From Phycisphaerales bacterium (GTDB taxonomy: Bacteria; Planctomycetota; Phycisphaerae; Phycisphaerales; UBA1924), in assembly GCA_017640485.1 (NCBI GenBank), contig JAEPQP010000016.1, positions 1-34,381 on the forward strand: 34,381 nucleotides of DNA. Direction: 5' to 3'. Below the pieces are notes generated by a model. It was not told the DNA's origin and made no database searches. It saw only the letters and a list, made by a program, of their open reading frames with translations. Shown piece by piece: positions 1 through 6,892 of this stretch. A program made the translations under genes and the position numbers. Positions within the stretch are counted from its first letter, which is position 1. Each line of letters starts with the position of its first letter.

Positions 1-114
1 ATCCCGACAGACCGCCTATGATTATGTGATCAAAATGGATTTTCTCTACATACATTAGTATCATAATATATAAAATACAATCACAGCAATATCCTACAGA
101 CAAATAGCAATAAA

Positions 115-693
115 ATGCACGAATATATACTCAAATTTGCAGGGACTGCTACAGGCCAGCAAGGCGAAGCCGATACTACTATGAGTTTTCTCGAATTATC
201 ACAAGCACTTTCTCCATTTTTGTCACTACTCGCAATCCTGATAGCTGCGATCATCACATACCGAATGACACTGAAATCACAACAAGCACGCATACACGAA
301 GATCAAATGATCAAAATTCGCGAGACGTATTCCCAGTTTTTAGTGGAGCTTGAGCAATATTACACCTTCTACCTGAGGCAAATTAGTGCCATACTATTCT
401 CGCTCGACGACGACGAGGATTTTAAGGTTGATAGAGCAGAATTCTCCTCACGAAAACTGTCAATTTCTGTCAGGATATGGCAGTGCAAAATATGCACATC
501 AAATCCAGTACTTCATAAAACTTTGGCAGCAGCGAACGATTTCGTAGTAAATTGTGTGTTGCCATCACAAGATGATATTGAACGAAACGGTCTAGAGTAT
601 TACAAGCAAAAAGCAGATGCCACAACAACACAATTCCGGGACGCAGTTGCACAACTATCCGAAGGTGTCATACAGCAAACCAAAATTCTTTAG
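115..693 (+). CDS. Hypothetical one-pass membrane protein
   Basis: I do not recognise this family. The 192-residue product has one clear hydrophobic helix at about residues 34-49 (ending LLAILIAAIITY), followed by a basic, charged stretch and a long, mostly helical cytoplasmic-looking tail with an acidic DDDEDF patch. The layout (short N-terminus, one TM, soluble C-terminal domain) resembles many uncharacterised phage-defence or island membrane proteins, but no diagnostic motif is visible. An alternative start at 181 (MSFLEL) would place the helix nearer the N-terminus; neither start has a clear ribosome binding site. The DNA is visibly AT-rich compared with everything after about position 1100, which suggests acquisition. 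It is followed after 3 nt by the helix-turn-helix gene at 697, so the two are probably co-transcribed. Function unknown. Confidence 0.6.
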   Translation: MHEYILKFAGTATGQQGEADTTMSFLELSQALSPFLSLLAILIAAIITYRMTLKSQQARIHEDQMIKIRETYSQFLVELEQYYTFYLRQISAILFSLDDDEDFKVDRAEFSSRKLSISVRIWQCKICTSNPVLHKTLAAANDFVVNCVLPSQDDIERNGLEYYKQKADATTTQFRDAVAQLSEGVIQQTKIL

Positions 694-696
694 ACT

Positions 697-1068
697 ATGC
701 AAAACAAGACACACCAAGTTCAACAAATAAAAAACCGAAATGCTGCACTGGCGTGGGTATTAAAAACGAACAAGGAATACCCATACGGATTTGTACCCAT
801 TAGCACAGCCGCACGCATTCTTGGAGTCACCCCCAACAGAGTCCGCGACCTGATTAAATATGGACAAGTTCGATGCATCGATGACATGCCAGGGGGATCC
901 AGATTGGATAGATTCGTTCCAGTTGAAGACCTTATAGATGCACCATTCGCAATGGCTCGCGGTAGACCCGGCGTTTATGGCCCAAAAAACAGGGCTGCAA
1001 AAAGAAAATTGCAACAAGCCGAAAAAGACTATAACCCTAAAGACTACAGCAGCTTAGGGAAGAAATAG
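697..1068 (+). CDS. Small helix-turn-helix (MerR/excisionase-like) DNA-binding protein
   Basis: The 123-residue protein contains a segment at about residues 32-60 (STAARILGVTPNRVRDLI, then a turn and KYGQVR) that fits the winged-helix fold of MerR-type and excisionase-type domains: a helix with small residues, a turn at LGVT, and a recognition helix with Arg. A second motif, RFVPVEDLIDAP, matches the C-terminal beta/alpha part of such domains. The tail is strongly basic (GPKNRAAKRKL and following), consistent with DNA contact. It starts 3 nt after the membrane-protein gene and shares its AT-rich composition. It may regulate its partner or be a remnant recombination directionality factor; nothing in the sequence decides between these. 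No integrase is adjacent within the window. Confidence 0.6.
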   Translation: MQNKTHQVQQIKNRNAALAWVLKTNKEYPYGFVPISTAARILGVTPNRVRDLIKYGQVRCIDDMPGGSRLDRFVPVEDLIDAPFAMARGRPGVYGPKNRAAKRKLQQAEKDYNPKDYSSLGKK

Positions 1069-1170
1069 TCCAATTTAACAGAACATATATTATCGGGCCT
1101 TGTGTCCATTGTGGCCATTGACCCTCACCCGAGCTGAAACGCGGGTTAGAACAAGCAATCTGGCTCTCTC

Positions 1171-2076
1171 TCACGAACTGGTGGTCATTGGTTTCTTGAT
1201 CGGCACAACAGTGTCATTTCCAAGAGCGAGCTCGATCGTCTGTCCCGCTTCGAGTATGCCTCGCGGCATGGTGGGTGTCACTGCAATCTCCCCATCCATC
1301 TGAACCAAGCAAGGCTGTTCTGTCGCGGTGACCTGGATGCTTGTGGCACGGATTCGATCTGATGCGGGTGGCTGCAATCTGAGCATGAACATGAGGTTCT
1401 GGATCATCCAACCCAGTGTTGTGGCACATGATGCAGCGATCATGTCAAGCTGGCCGTCGCGAGGGTTTGCATCAGGGCACGGGTTGAGGTGCAGTGCATA
1501 GGTTGGCATGTTGCTGATGATCACATTGGCCGGGGTCTTCACGGAGAGGGGCTCATCTTCGGTCTGCACGCTGATCCAGGCGGTTCGAGGGTGGAGGGAT
1601 TCCTGGATGACTGGCCGGATGTAGTTCCGGAATCCGCCTGATCGTGTCCTGAGTCCTTCGAACCGGTGGATGATCCCGGCGTCCATCCCCATACAGCACA
1701 TGATGAGGAAGGGAAGGGTATCGATGGTGGGTACATCCAGAACCCCAAGACCCCCCTGCTCGATCCAGTTCACAGCCGTGATCGGATTCCGGGGCATCCC
1801 GAGCTCCTTCGCGATGAGATTCGATGTGCCGGTTGCGAGGTGATAGAACGGGATTTGTCTGTTCTGAAGCTCTGGGAGTGCGTGATGGACGGTACCGTCG
1901 CCTCCGATGATGATGAGCCGATCGCAGGACCAAACTGCCGGCTCGGGTTTGGACGCAGAGGTGTCAAGGAGCGTCCATTGATGACCCCGCTCACTCAACA
2001 ACCCCTGGCACTGCTGAGCGTACACAGACGCTTTGTTGCGTCCAGATCGTGTATTGGCGATGATTCCGACATGCAT
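1171..2076 (-). CDS. Diacylglycerol kinase family lipid kinase (YegS/DgkB-like)
   Basis: Predicted to phosphorylate a lipid (diacylglycerol, sphingoid base or related) with ATP at the inner face of the membrane. The start at 2076 gives 301 residues beginning MHVGIIANTRSGRNK, the classic first strand and loop of the DAGK catalytic domain. The nucleotide-binding GGDGTVHHAL motif and the GTSNLIAKELG motif (the family GTxN loop) follow, then MGMDAGIIHRFE, which corresponds to the family G-x-D-A-x-V stretch. The C-terminal half has the beta-sandwich pattern of this family, including DGQLDMIAA and VQMDGE. An upstream in-frame start at 2145 would add 23 residues lacking family similarity and run into map. 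The gene is divergent from map, with about 67 nt between the preferred starts. Exact lipid substrate unknown. Confidence 0.88.
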   Translation of the reverse strand: MHVGIIANTRSGRNKASVYAQQCQGLLSERGHQWTLLDTSASKPEPAVWSCDRLIIIGGDGTVHHALPELQNRQIPFYHLATGTSNLIAKELGMPRNPITAVNWIEQGGLGVLDVPTIDTLPFLIMCCMGMDAGIIHRFEGLRTRSGGFRNYIRPVIQESLHPRTAWISVQTEDEPLSVKTPANVIISNMPTYALHLNPCPDANPRDGQLDMIAASCATTLGWMIQNLMFMLRLQPPASDRIRATSIQVTATEQPCLVQMDGEIAVTPTMPRGILEAGQTIELALGNDTVVPIKKPMTTSS

Positions 2077-2143
2077 AGAGAACTCGATGATACCCGCTGG
2101 TGAAGACCGACAGGCCGGGCTGAAAGACCTACAATCCCCTCTC

Positions 2144-2965
2144 ATGCAAACAACTGTTCAATCCAAGAAAGATCATGAAGCAGCGTATGTCGCGGCTCAG
2201 AAGGTGGTCGAGACGCACCATGCACTCGCCGACTTCCTTGAGCACGGACAAACGCTCGCTCAGATCGATCGGTTCGTCGGAGAAACCATCAAATCACTCG
2301 GAGGCGTGTCTTGTTTCTACAAGTACCGCACCGGACGATTACCCCCCTTCCCTTCCCAGGCTTGCTTGAGTGTCAATGACTGTGTGGTACACGGGACCGC
2401 TGGCTATCTGACGCGCGAGATGAAAGATGGGGATGTCCTCAGTATTGATATCGGGATCAAGTATCGCGGTTGGTTCGGTGACGCGGCGTGGACCTATGTG
2501 TTTGGTGAGATGAAACCTCAGATCAAAAAACTAACCGATTCCGGGAAAGAATCGCTCCATGTGGGCATCAAAGAACTCCGTCCGGGGAATACCTACATGG
2601 CGTGGGCTGAGCGCGTCCAGGACATTGTTGAGAACCAGTACGGTTTCCATCTGATCCGAGGGCTTGGAGGACATGGACTGGGTCGCAAGTTGCACTCGCC
2701 GCCTTGGATTTCGAATGTACTCCCGAGTTATCGAGGAGAATGGCCCGACGGGAATCTCCCGTGCGAACCCGGAACGCTTGTTGCTGTCGAGCCGATGATC
2801 GGGATCGGGACCGGTCAGATCGAGCAGGGGCACAGAGAGTGGCCGATCTTCACAGCTGATCATTCGATGTCCGTGCACTATGAGCATGATGTGCTGATCA
2901 CAGACGACGGCCCGGTCATACTGACTGAAGGTCTTGAACAAGTCAGGGATGTAATCACACGATGA
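2144..2965 (+). CDS. map: Type I methionine aminopeptidase
   Basis: Removes the initiator methionine from new proteins. With the start at 2144 the protein has 273 residues, the usual length for type I enzymes. All five metal ligands are visible: Asp102 in SIDIG, Asp113 in FGDAAWT, His177 in GGHGLG, Glu216 in VAVEPM and Glu247 in YEHDVL; the substrate-contacting His83 is in VVHGTAG. A longer reading from 2033 would add 37 residues without family similarity that overlap the divergent lipid kinase gene, so it is not preferred. The stop overlaps the trpA start by 4 nt (ATGA), so the two genes are probably translated together. In many bacteria map sits with secY/adk/infA; here infA lies more than 20 kb away. 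Confidence 0.95.
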   Translation: MQTTVQSKKDHEAAYVAAQKVVETHHALADFLEHGQTLAQIDRFVGETIKSLGGVSCFYKYRTGRLPPFPSQACLSVNDCVVHGTAGYLTREMKDGDVLSIDIGIKYRGWFGDAAWTYVFGEMKPQIKKLTDSGKESLHVGIKELRPGNTYMAWAERVQDIVENQYGFHLIRGLGGHGLGRKLHSPPWISNVLPSYRGEWPDGNLPCEPGTLVAVEPMIGIGTGQIEQGHREWPIFTADHSMSVHYEHDVLITDDGPVILTEGLEQVRDVITR

Positions 2966-3777
2966 ACAGAATTGTCTCCATCTTCAAGAAGGCAAAGGAA
3001 TCCAATCACCCGGTTCTCTTGCCCTTTGTGTGCGCGGGCTCCCCCACTACTGATTCGCTGAAAGAACTCCTTCCCGCACTCCAAGCCGGTGGTGCTTCGA
3101 TTGTTGAGATCGGATTTCCATACTCTGATCCGATCGCAGACGGCCCGACGATCGCGGCCGCGATGTTTGACGCGATCGAACGCGGGATGACTCCCGAACT
3201 GGTTTTTGAACAGATTTCAGAACTCCGTGACGAGCTTGATTTGGGGCTTGTTGCGATGGTCTCTACCAGTATCGTCATCGCGATGGGTGGGCCGGATGCG
3301 TTCTGCAAGCGTGCCCGTGAGGCAGGCTTTGATGGATGCATCTTCCCGGATCTCGTCTTTGAAGAGACTGAGCCGTACGCCAATGCATGTAAAGCGCATG
3401 ATCTGACTTTGACAATGTTGGTCTCCCCATCGACCACGCCTGATCGTGCGGCGAGGATCGCAAAGTCATCGACCGGATTTGTGTACTTGCTCGCTCGAGC
3501 GGGTATCACCGGGGAGCGTTCCGAAGTTCCGGACATCGCCGATCGTGTTCGTGCGATCCGTCAAAAGTCGAGCACTCCGATCGCCTGCGGCTTTGGGATC
3601 TCGACCGCAGAGCATGTCAGCGCGGTGACGAAGCACGCGGATGGGGCGATTGTGGGGAGTGCGTTGGTCAGGCGTTTGAACGAAGCACAGGAAAAGAACG
3701 AGAATCCCGCACAAGTCGCAGAGGCGTACCTCATGGAACTGTCCGCGGGTTTGTTCTCAATGGACGACTTGATGTGA
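2962..3777 (+). CDS. trpA: Tryptophan synthase alpha subunit
   Basis: Cleaves indole-3-glycerol phosphate to indole and glyceraldehyde 3-phosphate; indole is channelled to the beta subunit. The protein has 271 residues, normal for TrpA, and is a TIM barrel. The catalytic Glu49 (in VEIGFPYSDP) and Asp60 (in IADGPTI) are present at the same numbering as in the well-studied enteric enzyme. The phosphate-binding glycines near the C-terminus (CGFGIST and GAIVGSALV) are also visible. It overlaps map by 4 nt. No trpB or other trp gene is in this window, so the usual trpBA coupling is absent here. It converges on the cystathionine gamma-lyase gene with only 8 nt between stop codons and no obvious terminator hairpin. 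Confidence 0.96.
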   Translation: MNRIVSIFKKAKESNHPVLLPFVCAGSPTTDSLKELLPALQAGGASIVEIGFPYSDPIADGPTIAAAMFDAIERGMTPELVFEQISELRDELDLGLVAMVSTSIVIAMGGPDAFCKRAREAGFDGCIFPDLVFEETEPYANACKAHDLTLTMLVSPSTTPDRAARIAKSSTGFVYLLARAGITGERSEVPDIADRVRAIRQKSSTPIACGFGISTAEHVSAVTKHADGAIVGSALVRRLNEAQEKNENPAQVAEAYLMELSAGLFSMDDLM

Positions 3778-3785
3778 GCCGATGC

Positions 3786-4976
3786 TCAGCTTGCTGACGC
3801 TTTGCTGCCCTTGAGAGCGGTGGAGATCGCGTGATCAAGATCGGCGATGAGGTCAGTCACATCTTCGATACCAACCGATAGACGAACGAGGTTATCGTCG
3901 ATACCGAGTTTTTCGCGTTGATCTGCAGGGACCGAAGCGTGGGTCATGATCGCTGGATGTTCGATGAGTGACTCGACCCCGCCGAGAGATTCTGCACACG
4001 CGAACAGCTTGGTCGTTTCGAGCATCGTCCGGGACTCTTCAATCCCGCCTCGGAGGTACATCGTGATCATGCCACCAAAGCCCGGCATCTGCTTCTTTGC
4101 GAGCTCGTGCTGCGGATGCGACTCGAGCCCTGGGTAGATCACTCGTTCAACACCATCGTGATTGTCCAAGAACGCTGCCACCTTCGCGGCGTTTTCGCAG
4201 TGACGCTGCATGCGGACATGGAGAGTTTTGGTTGAACGCAGCAACAGGAAGCATTCCATGATTCCCGGCACAGCGCCCTCGGAGAGCTGGATGAACTTCA
4301 GTTTCTGGTGAATCTCGTCGTTGTTGGTCAGGAGAGCACCGCCGATGGAGTCGGAGTGCCCACCGATGTACTTTGTGGTCGAGTGGCAAACGATGTCTGC
4401 ACCGAGCGTGAGTGGGTTCTGAAGGTACGGGGTTGCGAAGGTGTTATCAACAGCGAGGATGATGTTGTTGGACTTCGCGATCTTTGATACCGCTTCGATG
4501 TCCGTGATTTTGAGTGTTGGATTGGTCGGGGTTTCAAGCCAGATCAGTTTGACCCGATCGTCAACCGCATTCTTGACCTCGTCGAGATTGGTCATGTCAA
4601 CCATGACAGTCTCGATCCCGAGCTGTGCAAAGACGCGATGGAAGAGGCGATTGGTCCCGCCGTAGACATCATCACCGAGCAGGACCTTATCACCCGCACT
4701 GAGCATGTGGAGCACCACGCCGGTCGCGGCAACACCTGAAGAGAAGCACAAACCGTGTTTGGCGCCTTCAAGGTTCGCAAGATTCGCTTCCAGAGCATCC
4801 CGGGTCGGATTCGCGGCTCGGGAGTAGTCGTACTCACCGATGATCTCGCCGGGGGATCGTTGAACGAAGGTCGATGTTTGGTAGATCGGGGTCATGATCG
4901 CGCCGGTCGAAGGGTCCGGCTGCTGTCCTGCATGGATCGCACGGGTCCCGAACTGATGAGAATCATTGACATGCAT
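3786..4976 (-). CDS. Cystathionine gamma-lyase (Cys/Met metabolism PLP enzyme)
   Basis: PLP-dependent enzyme of the Cys/Met metabolism family, 396 residues. The PLP-binding Lys202 lies in HSTTKYIGGHSD; Asp177 (AVDNTF) contacts the cofactor nitrogen; Tyr105 (DDVYGG) stacks on it; Tyr51/Arg53 (YSRAANPTR) would reach the neighbouring subunit. Gamma-lyases and gamma-synthases are hard to separate. Two points favour the lyase: the gene follows cystathionine beta-synthase on the same strand after 45 nt, which completes reverse transsulfuration, and Glu339 in ESLIEHPAIMTHAS occupies the position where the human lyase has its Glu339. A strong GGAGGAG ribosome binding site lies 8 nt before the ATG. 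Together the pair would convert homocysteine and serine to cysteine. A gamma-synthase role cannot be fully excluded. Confidence 0.9.
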   Translation of the reverse strand: MHVNDSHQFGTRAIHAGQQPDPSTGAIMTPIYQTSTFVQRSPGEIIGEYDYSRAANPTRDALEANLANLEGAKHGLCFSSGVAATGVVLHMLSAGDKVLLGDDVYGGTNRLFHRVFAQLGIETVMVDMTNLDEVKNAVDDRVKLIWLETPTNPTLKITDIEAVSKIAKSNNIILAVDNTFATPYLQNPLTLGADIVCHSTTKYIGGHSDSIGGALLTNNDEIHQKLKFIQLSEGAVPGIMECFLLLRSTKTLHVRMQRHCENAAKVAAFLDNHDGVERVIYPGLESHPQHELAKKQMPGFGGMITMYLRGGIEESRTMLETTKLFACAESLGGVESLIEHPAIMTHASVPADQREKLGIDDNLVRLSVGIEDVTDLIADLDHAISTALKGSKASAS

Positions 4977-5021
4977 GGATATTGCTCCTCCGCTGTTCGT
5001 GCGGGAGTGAATGAGTGATGG

Positions 5022-6431
5022 TCAGTTAGAGTGTTTGCTGAGGTGCTCGATCAGATCAATCTGTGAGACGACACCGAGGATTTGGTTTGATTCATACACC
5101 AGCGCGACCTGGTCGGCTCCAAAGATTCCATAGAGTTCCTCGACGCGTGCTTTGGGATGCAGGAGACCTCCGAGATCGTTTGCGATGGTCTTCGCGTGTG
5201 ATTCGGTAGTCGAGGAACCCGATTGGAGCGCACGCAGGATATCGACCTCGTGAACAATCCCGATGGGCTTGCCGCTTGAGTCAGTAATCGGGACCTGCGA
5301 GATGCCGTTGCTCCGGAGTGTGTCAATGACCTCCCCCACTGTTGCTGTGTCTGAGACAGAAATCACAGGCTTTGAGCGATCGATGAGGTCTTCGATGATT
5401 CCGAGCCCCTTATCGGGTTCAAGGAATCCGTGCATCTTCATCCACTCGTCGGAGAGGTACTTGGTCACATAACGTGTTCCGGAGTCGGGACAGATCGCGA
5501 TGACTTTCTTGTCCGGTCCCATGTCCTTTGCGATCTGACATGCGATGTGGACCATGCCGCCTGATGATCCGCCGCAGAACAAGCCCTCTTCGCGTACGAG
5601 CCGTCGTCCAACGGTGAAGCATTCGTAGTCGTTGACCTGATACATCTCATCGATCACGCTCGTATCAAATGCTCTACAGACGATGTCTTCACCCAGCCCC
5701 TCAACCTTGTACACATACGGCGTGCTCGGCTTACCGGTATGGAAAATGGAGTAGTGCACCGAACCAAGCGGATCGACACCGATGATTTTGGTCTTGGCGC
5801 TCATTTTCTTGAAGTATCGACCGATCCCTGACGCGGACCCACCAGTCCCAGTCCCAACGACAATCGCATCCACTTGGCCGCCGTCTGTCTGCTCGTACAG
5901 CTCGCGCCCAGTGGAGAGCTCATGCGCCTCGATGTTCCACTGGGAGTGATACTGGTCCATGTAGAACGAGTTGGGGGTTTCCGCGGCGACCCGCTTCGCA
6001 ACATTGACATAGTGGTCGGGAGAGTCACCGGGTACATCGGTCGGGGTGATGATGACCTGAGCCCCGTAGGCACGCAGCCCATCGATTTTCTCCTGACTCA
6101 TCTTGTCAGGCATCGTGAACACAGCCTTGTAACCTTTGGCCGCGGCTGTCATCGCGGCACCCATCCCTGTGTTCCCAGAAGTATTCTCAACAATGGTCCC
6201 ACCCGGTTTCAAGAGCCCCTCCTTCTCGGCCATCTCGATGATGTACCGTGCCATGCGATCCTTGATCGACCCGGCAGGGTTCATGAACTCGCACTTCGCG
6301 TAGACGCTCGCTCCATCAGGATCTGCGACCTTATTGAGACGGATCAAAGGCGTACTCCCGATCGCATGGAGGATCGAGTCGTAGATCGGAGCTGAACACG
6401 GAACGGCGGGAGATTCATTGGTCATGGTCAT
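5022..6431 (-). CDS. Cystathionine beta-synthase with C-terminal CBS domain pair
   Basis: Condenses serine and homocysteine to cystathionine using PLP. The 469-residue protein has a fold-type II PLP domain (about 15-340): PLP Lys57 in NPAGSIKDR, the Asn loop TSGNTG (84-89), and the phosphate-binding GTGTGG (193-198). Ser289/Ser290 in the GGSSGG stretch near 287-292 and the CPDSGTRY region close the active site. The C-terminus (about 355-469) holds two CBS motifs (VGEVIDTLRSNGISQVPI and a second ending GVVSQIDLIEHL), the regulatory module that binds adenosyl ligands in some homologues. There is no N-terminal haem-binding region as in the human enzyme. Met3 (6425) is an alternative start. This is the first gene of the two-gene reverse-transsulfuration unit; its upstream region abuts tRNA-Ile on the other strand. 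Confidence 0.93.
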   Translation of the reverse strand: MTMTNESPAVPCSAPIYDSILHAIGSTPLIRLNKVADPDGASVYAKCEFMNPAGSIKDRMARYIIEMAEKEGLLKPGGTIVENTSGNTGMGAAMTAAAKGYKAVFTMPDKMSQEKIDGLRAYGAQVIITPTDVPGDSPDHYVNVAKRVAAETPNSFYMDQYHSQWNIEAHELSTGRELYEQTDGGQVDAIVVGTGTGGSASGIGRYFKKMSAKTKIIGVDPLGSVHYSIFHTGKPSTPYVYKVEGLGEDIVCRAFDTSVIDEMYQVNDYECFTVGRRLVREEGLFCGGSSGGMVHIACQIAKDMGPDKKVIAICPDSGTRYVTKYLSDEWMKMHGFLEPDKGLGIIEDLIDRSKPVISVSDTATVGEVIDTLRSNGISQVPITDSSGKPIGIVHEVDILRALQSGSSTTESHAKTIANDLGGLLHPKARVEELYGIFGADQVALVYESNQILGVVSQIDLIEHLSKHSN

Positions 6432-6507
6432 GCGAGATCATAGGAGGATTCCACGCAATGATCGCAGAAATACCACACCAAGATCCTTATGCTAAGATCC
6501 ACCAATC

Positions 6508-6580
6508 GGCCCCGTAGCTCAGCGGTTAGAGCGCGCGACTCATAATCGTTTGGTCCCCGGTTCGAATCCGGGCGGGGCTA
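6508..6580 (+). tRNA. tRNA-Ile (CAU anticodon, lysidine type)
   Basis: A complete 73-nt cloverleaf with acceptor GGCCCCG / CGGGGCT, D arm GCTC/GAGC, anticodon loop CTCATAA (anticodon CAT) and T arm CCCGG/CCGGG with TTCGAAT; CCA is not encoded. CAT anticodons occur in initiator, elongator Met and Ile2 tRNAs. The anticodon arm (GCGACTCATAATCG) and overall sequence match bacterial tRNA-Ile2, whose C34 is converted to lysidine by TilS, better than elongator Met. Initiator features (mismatch at 1-72, GGG/CCC in the anticodon stem) are absent. The Ile assignment follows from family resemblance. Confidence 0.88.
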
Positions 6581-6614
6581 TTCCAGACCTCCATCCTGAA
6601 TCCGATCCTGGACC

Positions 6615-6648
6615 CTGATTCATGACCAGATCTTGTGGGATGAATCAG
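6615..6648 (+). terminator. Inverted repeat between tRNA-Ile and tRNA-Gly
   Basis: A perfect 9-bp inverted repeat, CTGATTCAT and ATGAATCAG, separated by 16 nt, lies 34 nt after tRNA-Ile, with only a short TTTG after it. It could end tRNA-Ile transcription or act as a processing hairpin. The weak T tract makes terminator function uncertain. Confidence 0.4.
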
Positions 6649-6658
6649 TTTGTGGGTG

Positions 6659-6664
6659 TATAAT
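6659..6664 (+). promoter_or_regulatory. Probable -10 box of tRNA-Gly
   Basis: A consensus TATAAT ends 12 nt before the first base of tRNA-Gly, giving a predicted start a few nt upstream of the mature tRNA. No good -35 element lies at standard spacing (TTGTGG is 20 nt upstream), so only the -10 is called. Confidence 0.5.
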
Positions 6665-6676
6665 TCACGCGAATAC

Positions 6677-6748
<72 letters not shown>

Positions 6749-6752
6749 TTCG

Positions 6753-6788
6753 CAAGTCTCGCATAAACAAGAGTTTGTGCGAGACTTG
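6753..6788 (+). terminator. Strong hairpin directly after tRNA-Gly
   Basis: Positions 6753-6768 pair with 6773-6788 as a 16-bp stem (one G-U pair, otherwise perfect) closed by an AAGA tetraloop. It is followed by TTCTTTT. It begins 5 nt after the tRNA, so it fits an intrinsic terminator or 3'-processing structure, though the U tract is interrupted by a C. Confidence 0.6.
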
Positions 6789-6794
6789 TTCTTT

Positions 6795-6858
6795 TGCACT
6801 ACACGCCCCTGCACTACAAATGAATCTATGTAGTGCAGGCTGGACCTAAATGTAGTGC
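6795..6858. repeat. Cluster of four TGCACTACA / TGTAGTGC repeats (nested palindrome)
   Basis: Two direct copies of TGCACTACA (6795-6803 and 6810-6818) are followed by two inverted copies, TGTAGTGCA (6829-6837) and TGTAGTGC (6851-6858). The inner pair extends to a perfect 11-bp inverted repeat (6808-6818 with 6829-6839) around a 10-nt spacer. The cluster occupies the gap between tRNA-Gly and the end of the phosphatase gene. It could terminate leftward transcription of that gene, bind a regulator, or be recombinase arm sites next to the putative attachment site. A partial copy, TGTAGTG, occurs at 19524-19530 near the other border. Confidence 0.7.
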
Positions 6859-6892
6859 GCAAACTCGCTATCGAAATCGATGGAACACCAGA

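Noticed and set aside
2033-2143. N-terminal extension of methionine aminopeptidase from an upstream ATG
   Set aside because: The extra 37 residues overlap the divergent lipid kinase start and lack similarity; the 273-residue form matches the family length.
5874-6395. Plus-strand frame of 173 codons opposite cystathionine beta-synthase
   Set aside because: Antisense shadow of a gene whose catalytic motifs are all intact in the other strand.
6753-6858. CRISPR array
   Set aside because: Repeats are only 9 nt, face both directions and have irregular spacing, and no cas genes are present.
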